11,783 nt of DNA, taken from contig JAPOYQ010000121.1 of assembly GCA_026706505.1 (NCBI GenBank), positions 1-11,783 of the forward strand, given 5' to 3'. The notes beneath the pieces were generated by a model, which saw only the letters and a list, made by a program, of their open reading frames with translations, ran no database searches and was not told where the DNA came from. Source of the stretch: Gemmatimonadota bacterium (lineage in GTDB: Bacteria > Latescibacterota > UBA2968 > UBA8231). A program made the translations under genes and the position numbers. This document shows, piece by piece, positions 7,149-11,783 of the stretch (within the stretch, counting starts at the first letter, position 1; each line of letters starts with the position of its first letter).

Positions 7149-8033
7149 TCAATGGATCAAGCGGCCTTTTTGGTCGTGGCTGACCTTGTCTGGGTCGTGC
7201 GGTCCGGAGCGGGCGCGCTTGGCCTCTCCTTGTTTGTAGCGGTGGCGCATTTCCGTCTGCCGCCACTGCAAAAAGCTGCGTTCCTGCGCGTCGCAATTGC
7301 GCGCCGAAGCCGGGGCCGGGATTTCGATGGTGGCGTAGGTGATTTCGCTTACCCGGCGCGACAGAGCGACGATTTCTCCTTTGCTGATGACCAAGGTGAC
7401 GCCGACGTTGGCCTCGACGATGGCGACGCCGTTTTCGCGCGCCCGGGCCAACACGGCGCGGTCTTGCTCCTTGGAGCGGGAGCCGTAGGAGGGAATGAGC
7501 AGGTATTGTGCCCCGTCGAGCACTGGGATGCGGGCGATGTCGGGGTTCCAGCGGTCGTTGCAGATGAGGAAGCCGCAGCGGCCAAACGGAGTGTCAAAGG
7601 CGTGGGCATGGGCACCGAGGCGGTTGTACCACCAGGAGGGATGGTAGCCCTCGGCCAGTTGCATTTTGTGGTACTTGCCGCACAGACGGCCCCGGTGGTC
7701 GATGAAGACGGCGCAGTTGTACACATCGTCGCCGATGCGCTCGGCTAGTCCAAAGGCCAGACATATTCCCAACTCGCGGGCCAGTTCGCGAAAGCGGCCA
7801 ATGACCGGGCCGCGCGTGGTGACGGCCACGTCCCGCATTCGTTCTTCCGGTTCCTCCTTCGTGATTAGTTCCATGACCACGTAGCCCTCTAGCACCCCTT
7901 CGGGCGCTAAGGCCAGTTGGGCTCCGCCCTTGGCGGCGGCGCGGAACATGGCCTCCAAGCGGTCGGCGTTGTCGGCTAGGTCGAATTTTTTTGGCCGGAA
8001 GGAAATGGCCGCGACATCTACTGATTGGTACAT
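7149..8033 (-). CDS. Carbon-nitrogen hydrolase (nitrilase superfamily amidohydrolase)
   Basis: The protein is 294 aa, a normal single-domain length. The Glu-Lys-Cys triad is visible in order: Glu45 in LALAPEGVLEGY, Lys123 in GKYHKMQL and Cys158 in GFLICNDRWNPD. The second structural Glu is probably Glu128. The CNDRW context resembles amidase or N-carbamoyl hydrolase branches more than true nitrilases, but the substrate is not readable. The last ~50 residues are polar and basic (KQGEAKRARS) and probably extend beyond the core fold. No signal peptide, so cytosolic. It is the second gene of an operon: its ATG lies 12 bp beyond the stop of the propeller gene, and its AGGAG (8047-8043) overlaps that stop codon. 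The stop lies 6 bp from the end of the convergent CRTAC1 gene, so the two transcripts must end within or across each other. Confidence 0.9.
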   Translation of the reverse strand: MYQSVDVAAISFRPKKFDLADNADRLEAMFRAAAKGGAQLALAPEGVLEGYVVMELITKEEPEERMRDVAVTTRGPVIGRFRELARELGICLAFGLAERIGDDVYNCAVFIDHRGRLCGKYHKMQLAEGYHPSWWYNRLGAHAHAFDTPFGRCGFLICNDRWNPDIARIPVLDGAQYLLIPSYGSRSKEQDRAVLARARENGVAIVEANVGVTLVISKGEIVALSRRVSEITYATIEIPAPASARNCDAQERSFLQWRQTEMRHRYKQGEAKRARSGPHDPDKVSHDQKGRLIH

Positions 8034-8042
8034 GGGTTCCGT

Positions 8043-8047
8043 CTCCT
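8043..8047 (-). promoter_or_regulatory. Ribosome binding site of the nitrilase gene, overlapping the upstream stop
   Basis: Minus-strand AGGAG lies 9 nt before the ATG at 8033 and shares its first two bases with the TAG stop of the propeller gene (8048-8046). This is the geometry of termination-reinitiation coupling. Confidence 0.75.
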
Positions 8048-9434
8048 ATTCTTCTTTGCGGCAAAAGCGCAGTGCGTACAGGTCGGCGTCGTACATGACA
8101 AAGCGCAGGCGCACTGGCTGACCAGCCAACGGGCCTACCTCAGCGCCTGATTCCCACTGCACTGCTAAGTCTGTCTGATCCTGAAAAAGCTCGGGCGAGT
8201 CCGCTAGCGACAGGCCAGGGAAGGGCTTGCCGTTTTCGTCTTGGACTTCAACGCGGATGCTGCCGGCCGCGGAGGTGGACATATTGAGCCGCAATTGATC
8301 GCCGCTGAAAATCAGGGGTTTGGTGGTGAACTGGCCGCCGCGATAGGGCGCTTGCACCGAGGCAAAACCATCGAGGCGCGTGGTCAGGCGGCGGATGCAG
8401 GAAGTGGGCATGCGCCAGTTCTCGGTCATGTAGAGCGACAGTTCAGTCGGTCCGGTGCGCAGCAGGCCGCGCATGATGTACACGCTGCGGTCGTGCCAAT
8501 TGCCGGGGTCGGGCCCTGGACGCACGAAGGCTTCGGGGAAGAGGCGGTCGAAGTGGAGGCCGTCGTGGCTGCTCATCAGCACGCCGTCGTTGACTCCGGG
8601 GTACGGCCAGTCGGGCGTGGGGCTGCGGCTGTTGACAAAGCGCGAGGGGAACATCAGGTAGAGGCCGGGGGAGCGCTCGTAGGGAACGCAGGAATTGGTG
8701 TACATGTGCTCCAGCGGCGCATCGCCCGTGTCGATGGCTTCTAGCGGACTCCAGTGGACAAAGTCGTCGGAGGTGGCGCGGCGGATCCAGCGCACGCCCT
8801 CCTTAAAGGCGCGAGTGGCACCGTGACCTAGTTCGCCGTCGCGGCGAATGCCTCGAGTGTACATGACGTACTGGCCGGTCCACGGGTCGCGGAAGGCGAT
8901 GTTGTGCGAGTCGAACGGGCCTTCGGTCTGCACCGGTTCGGGGTTCTTGCGCCAGCGCAGGCCGTCGGGCGATGTGGCGGTGTAAATGGCCCCGCGCCGG
9001 CCGATCCCCTTGTAGCGCTCTTCAGCCGGGGCCTCCTCATCGAGGAACGGGGAGAAGTTGACGAGGTCGGGATCGTCGATGACGAGGTTGTTGGCGGTCG
9101 AACCCCGGAAGTCGATCAGACCGAGCTCCGGCTTGCGCCAGGAGATGCCGTCGCTGCTTTCGGCATAGGCGGTGCAGGCCCTGTCGGTCCGGTTGTTGTC
9201 GGCGTGGGGTATGCAGCGGTACCAGGCGCGGAAGCGGCCGCCGTCCTCGAAGAGCACCGCGTAGGCGAGGCCCCCTTCCTCCCAGGGGTGGTCGATGCGC
9301 ACCGCGGCTTCGCGGCGTTCGGGCTGGTGGAGAACCTGGCGGGCATCCCGCAGCTCGTCGATGAGGCGGCTGTCGAGAAGCAGCTGGCGGTCGGAGCCGA
9401 TGTGTACGGGGTTGTCGGAAGCTATGCTGCCCAT
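8046..9434 (-). CDS. Glycosidase-like five-bladed beta-propeller protein (GH43/GH32-like fold)
   Basis: The protein is 462 aa. Blade signatures of the S-x-DG-x-x-W type recur: SSDGISW (93-99), TSPDGLRW (154-161), TSDDFVHW (221-228) and SSHDGLHF (288-295). Between them are strands such as FRAWYRCI and QYVMYTRGI and the loop FDSHNIAFRDPWTGQY (174-189), typical of GH43/GH32-like propellers annotated as glycosidase-like hypotheticals. Residues from about 370 form a beta-rich C-terminal module (GDQLRLNMSTSAAGSIRVEV onward). Candidate active-site acids include Asp175, Asp183 and Glu242, but I cannot assign them. There is no signal peptide. The frame is open to an ATG at 9551, but AGGGAG (9446-9441) 6 nt before the ATG at 9434 and the charged, non-homologous-looking extension favour 9434. 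It is first in an operon with the nitrilase. Hydrolase activity is inferred from fold only. Confidence 0.8.
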   Translation of the reverse strand: MGSIASDNPVHIGSDRQLLLDSRLIDELRDARQVLHQPERREAAVRIDHPWEEGGLAYAVLFEDGGRFRAWYRCIPHADNNRTDRACTAYAESSDGISWRKPELGLIDFRGSTANNLVIDDPDLVNFSPFLDEEAPAEERYKGIGRRGAIYTATSPDGLRWRKNPEPVQTEGPFDSHNIAFRDPWTGQYVMYTRGIRRDGELGHGATRAFKEGVRWIRRATSDDFVHWSPLEAIDTGDAPLEHMYTNSCVPYERSPGLYLMFPSRFVNSRSPTPDWPYPGVNDGVLMSSHDGLHFDRLFPEAFVRPGPDPGNWHDRSVYIMRGLLRTGPTELSLYMTENWRMPTSCIRRLTTRLDGFASVQAPYRGGQFTTKPLIFSGDQLRLNMSTSAAGSIRVEVQDENGKPFPGLSLADSPELFQDQTDLAVQWESGAEVGPLAGQPVRLRFVMYDADLYALRFCRKEE

Positions 9435-9440
9435 TTCAAA

Positions 9441-9446
9441 CTCCCT
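9441..9446 (-). promoter_or_regulatory. Ribosome binding site deciding the propeller gene start
   Basis: Minus-strand AGGGAG is 6 nt upstream of the ATG at 9434. No comparable site precedes the in-frame ATG at 9551, so the shorter start is preferred. Confidence 0.7.
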
Positions 9447-9523
9447 CTGGTCCGAGGATCTCACGGCGCGCCGAAGCTGGCGTCCCGTCGCAGAAATATG
9501 TCGAAATCGGGAACATTGGCCTT

Positions 9524-9535
9524 CCCGCCGGCGGG
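9524..9535. promoter_or_regulatory. 12-bp perfect palindrome CCCGCCGGCGGG in a divergent intergenic region
   Basis: The palindrome lies in the 183-bp gap between the divergently transcribed propeller (start 9434) and dioxygenase (start 9618) genes, 83-94 bp before the latter. Its symmetry with no loop suits a dimeric regulator site better than a terminator. In GC-rich DNA such a palindrome could also be chance. I could not assign convincing -35/-10 boxes on either strand. Confidence 0.3.
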
Positions 9536-9603
9536 TGGTTTCTTTCGTCAATTATGCAGAAAGAGCCTGTCATGATGGCCTTTCACGGCATTGGCGCGAA
9601 ACC

Positions 9604-9608
9604 AGGAG
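9604..9608 (+). promoter_or_regulatory. Ribosome binding site of the PhyH-family gene
   Basis: AGGAG lies 9 nt before the ATG at 9618 and selects it over the in-frame TTG at 9591. Confidence 0.75.
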
Positions 9609-9617
9609 AACGCACCC

Positions 9618-10487
9618 ATGGACCCTGACTGCCTGCAGTACTGCATGACCGATGAGCAGCGGGATCACTTCGAACAGCAGGGATACCTCGTCGTGGAGGA
9701 CGCGCTCGACGACGACATGCTGGGAAGGCTGCTGGAGGCCGGCGACCGCGTCGATGCCCGGGAAAGGGCGGCGCGGGATCTGGCGCCGGATTCCCTGATG
9801 ATGAAGTTCAGGACCATCGTCGAGGACGACCTGTTTCTCGAACTGCTCGACTGGCCGAAGACGTTCCCGCTTGTCTGGGAAATCCTCGGCTGGAACGTCC
9901 AGCACTACATCTCCCACCTTATCTACTACCCGCCCCAAACAGGGGATGACGTCGACCCGAAGCCGGGCGGATGGCACCAGGACGGCGGGCGGCCGATCCC
10001 CGAAATGGAGCGTCCCCACCCGCGGTTGTCGCTGAAGGTCGGGTTCTGGCTAACCGACATCAGCGCCCCTGGCAGCGGGGGGATCCGGATCGTCCCCGAA
10101 AGCCACAAACGGGACCGGGCCCCCGATTTTAGCGATGCGATGCAGGTCCGGGTGAAGGCGGGAACCGCGGTGCTGTTCGACCGGCGGATGTGGCATTCGC
10201 GCGGGATCAACACCTCGGATACGACCCGGAAAGTGCTGTTCCTGGGGTACAGCTACCGCTGGCTGCGCGGCCTCGACTACAACCTGATTCCCGGCGAGAT
10301 CCTCGAGAAGTGCAGTCCGATACGGCGGCAGCTGCTCGGCGACGGGGTGGACGTCAAGGGCTGGTGGCAGCCGACGGAGGAGGACGTTCCCCTCAAGGGC
10401 TGGCTGAGCGAGCACATGGGAGAGGAGTACGTCGAGCGGATCGGGCAGAAGCAGTGGGAAAGGGACAAGTGGATAGTGACCGCATGA
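9618..10487 (+). CDS. Phytanoyl-CoA dioxygenase (PhyH) family Fe(II)/2-oxoglutarate oxygenase
   Basis: The protein is 289 aa, normal for the family. The N-terminus has the usual opening MTDEQRDHFEQQGYLVVEDAL (from residue 10), whose YLVV strand leads into the double-stranded beta-helix. Iron ligands are His120 and Asp122 in GGWHQDGG and the distal His193 in MWHSRG. Arg204 (DTTRKVLF) is the expected 2-oxoglutarate carboxylate ligand. The linking strand SLKVGFWLTDISAPGSGGIRIVPESHK (about 138-164) is strongly family-like. Such enzymes hydroxylate or halogenate small molecules, and only a few members act on phytanoyl-CoA; the substrate here is unknown. It is probably cytosolic. It is divergent from the propeller/nitrilase operon and ends 19 bp from the convergent TonB receptor. 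Local GC is high (a line near the active site is 75%). Confidence 0.92.
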   Translation: MDPDCLQYCMTDEQRDHFEQQGYLVVEDALDDDMLGRLLEAGDRVDARERAARDLAPDSLMMKFRTIVEDDLFLELLDWPKTFPLVWEILGWNVQHYISHLIYYPPQTGDDVDPKPGGWHQDGGRPIPEMERPHPRLSLKVGFWLTDISAPGSGGIRIVPESHKRDRAPDFSDAMQVRVKAGTAVLFDRRMWHSRGINTSDTTRKVLFLGYSYRWLRGLDYNLIPGEILEKCSPIRRQLLGDGVDVKGWWQPTEEDVPLKGWLSEHMGEEYVERIGQKQWERDKWIVTA

Positions 10488-10506
10488 AGCAGCCGGCCCG
10501 GACCGG

Positions 10507-11783
10507 TCAATTTCCCAGGCGCAGCCCGAAAAAGGGCATGAGCGGCAACATGTAGCTGACCAGACGGCGGTAGTCCTCGTCCCAGTAGTACTCGAAGACA
10601 TTGCGGCGGTTCAGCGCGTTGATGACTTCGAGATAAGCCGTGCACGTGCGCCCGCCGACCTCGCCGCGCCAGCTCAGGCGCACGTCGAGGCGGCGGTAGG
10701 CCGGATAGCGCCGCGAATTGGTCGCCTCCCAGACGACGTTGCCCTCGGCGTCGAACAGCGGCTCGCCGTCCGAGTCCACGGCCACCGGAGTCCAGGGGAA
10801 GCCGCTGCCGTAGCTGTAGCGCACATCTAGCGACGAACGCCCGGTCAGGCGCAGGCGGCCGATCAGGTCCAGGGTGTGGCGTTGATCGACGTCGCGGTAG
10901 TGCAGGGGGTCCCGGGGATTGCCCTCCTTGCTGACGCCCAGCGAATAACTGACCCAGCCCGACAGGCGGGTGGCCGCGGACGGCCGCCGCTGCAGGAAAA
11001 GTTCGAGGCCGCAGGCGTGGCCCCGCCCGCTGTTGTCGGGAATGGACTGGTAGGTCGAATCGCGGGCTACCACCAGATGGTCGAGCCGCTTGTAATAACC
11101 TTCGAGTTTGGCCGCATGCGCCTGGCCGCGGTCCCAGTCCAGCCCGGCGGTGAAGTGCTGCGCCCGTTCGGTTTTCAGGACGATGGTCTCGAACAGGTTC
11201 CACTCGATTTCCCGTTCAAAGCGCTCGAAGAGGCCGACGAAGTTGGGCGCCTGGTGGTAAAACCCCCAGCCGCCGCGCCCCCTCAGGTCGCTCGTCAGGG
11301 CGTAGTTCAGCCCCAGACGGGGGCTGAAGACCCACTCCCGGGTAAAGGTCGAGTAATCCAGCCGCACCCCGGGCAGCACCAGCAGGCGGGGATGCCAGCG
11401 CCGCCACTCGTCCTGCAGGAAAAAGGCGGTGGTCGTCGAGGCGTTCTGCAGGCGGATGCTGCGTTCGACCATGGCGCCGTCCCCGTCGCGCCGGTCGCCG
11501 GGCTCGCGCTCGAAATAGGCCGCCGAATCCTGGCGTATCTCCACCGTGATATCGGTTATCAGGTCGGCCACCGACAAGCCCATGCGCAGGTGGTGGTCGC
11601 GGCTGGCGATGTGAATCAGATCCTCGCGGATATCGAGCTTGCGCATGTCGATGTCGGCGCGGAAGAATTCCTCCTCGGTGGTCAGGTCGAAGAACCAGTC
11701 GTCGTTGAAAATGGACAGGGTCAGATCCGAGAGGGTCACATCGCTTACGCCATTGGCCCAGCCGCGGCTGTACAGATTGGTGA
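10507..11783 (-). CDS. TonB-dependent receptor, C-terminal beta-barrel (5' end beyond the window)
   Basis: The frame stays open through the right edge, so the plug domain and signal peptide are missing; the GTG at 11739 is internal. About 425 residues are visible. Alternating aromatic strands typical of outer-membrane barrels include LLVLPGVRLDYSTF, FSPRLGLNYALTSDLRGRGG and WGFYHQAPN. The segment SGRGHACGLELFLQRR followed by LSGWVSYSLG, and YRDVDQRHTLDLIGRLRL, are classic late-barrel signatures. The end is AYLEVINALNRRNVFEYYWD followed by a final strand LPLMPFFGLRLGN. The final residue is Asn rather than the usual aromatic residue. Expected role: TonB-powered import of a siderophore, vitamin or glycan; the ligand is not readable. 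The stop lies 19 bp from the convergent dioxygenase gene. A short CCGG/CCGG inverted repeat between them is too weak to call a terminator. Confidence 0.9.
   Translation of the reverse strand, partial: TNLYSRGWANGVSDVTLSDLTLSIFNDDWFFDLTTEEEFFRADIDMRKLDIREDLIHIASRDHHLRMGLSVADLITDITVEIRQDSAAYFEREPGDRRDGDGAMVERSIRLQNASTTTAFFLQDEWRRWHPRLLVLPGVRLDYSTFTREWVFSPRLGLNYALTSDLRGRGGWGFYHQAPNFVGLFERFEREIEWNLFETIVLKTERAQHFTAGLDWDRGQAHAAKLEGYYKRLDHLVVARDSTYQSIPDNSGRGHACGLELFLQRRPSAATRLSGWVSYSLGVSKEGNPRDPLHYRDVDQRHTLDLIGRLRLTGRSSLDVRYSYGSGFPWTPVAVDSDGEPLFDAEGNVVWEATNSRRYPAYRRLDVRLSWRGEVGGRTCTAYLEVINALNRRNVFEYYWDEDYRRLVSYMLPLMPFFGLRLGN

Noticed and set aside
7152..7748. 198-codon plus-strand frame opposite the nitrilase gene
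   Set aside because: It mirrors the codons of the nitrilase, which has a complete catalytic triad; Ala/Gly/Val/Asp-rich shadow frames are common in GC-rich DNA.
8241..9575. Plus-strand frames opposite the propeller gene (8241-8744 and 8904-9575)
   Set aside because: The minus strand has four repeated S-x-DG-x-x-W blade motifs and a good ribosome site; these frames show no motifs.
10493..10506. CCGG-N6-CCGG inverted repeat between the convergent dioxygenase and receptor genes
   Set aside because: Only a 4-bp stem with no T-tract on either strand, so not good enough to call a bidirectional terminator.
10277..11203. 308-codon minus-strand frame overlapping the TonB receptor in another frame
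   Set aside because: It is Pro/Arg-rich and runs into the antisense of the dioxygenase; the receptor frame has clear barrel-strand signatures.

Overview
The window looks like chromosome of an uncultured, fairly GC-rich Gram-negative bacterium. A TonB-dependent receptor implies an outer membrane. The combination of a PhyH-type dioxygenase, a CRTAC1-type FG-GAP protein, a multihaem cytochrome with TPRs, a GH43/32-like propeller and a DUF6883/DUF4926 pair is of the kind seen in environmental lineages such as Latescibacterota, Poribacteria, Planctomycetes and relatives. The lineage is a guess from gene content, because no rRNA or other phylogenetic marker is present.

Layout, left to right. (1) 3-821 (+) is the 3' part of a TPR gene built on 129-bp tandem repeats. 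(2) 1002-1724 (+) is an alpha/beta hydrolase with a complete catalytic triad. (3) 1820-4684 (+) is a 954-aa fusion: five N-terminal membrane helices with paired histidines suggesting two b-type haems, a periplasmic part with five CXXCH c-haem sites, a beta-rich region and C-terminal TPRs. (4) 5229-4660 (-) is a translationally coupled pair, DUF6883 then DUF4926; the DUF6883 gene is clearly AT-richer than its surroundings. (5) 5316-7142 (+) is a CRTAC1/ASPIC-UnbV FG-GAP protein, probably an exported lipoprotein. (6) 9434-7149 (-) is a tightly coupled two-gene operon: a glycosidase-like beta-propeller followed by a nitrilase-superfamily amidohydrolase. (7) 9618-10487 (+) is a phytanoyl-CoA dioxygenase-family enzyme, divergent from that operon. 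(8) 10507-11783 (-) is the C-terminal barrel of a TonB-dependent receptor, cut by the window edge.

How the genes may work together. The cytochrome/TPR protein and the CRTAC1 protein are co-directional and both predicted to face the periplasm or cell surface, so they may form one envelope functional unit. The DUF6883-DUF4926 pair sits between them on the opposite strand like an inserted cassette. The propeller, nitrilase and dioxygenase look like a small catabolic or tailoring cluster for an unknown organic substrate, and the TonB receptor is a possible uptake component. No RNA genes, insertion sequences or CRISPR arrays were seen. Gene-free stretches are all under 200 bp (822-1001, 1725-1819, 5230-5315, 9435-9617).
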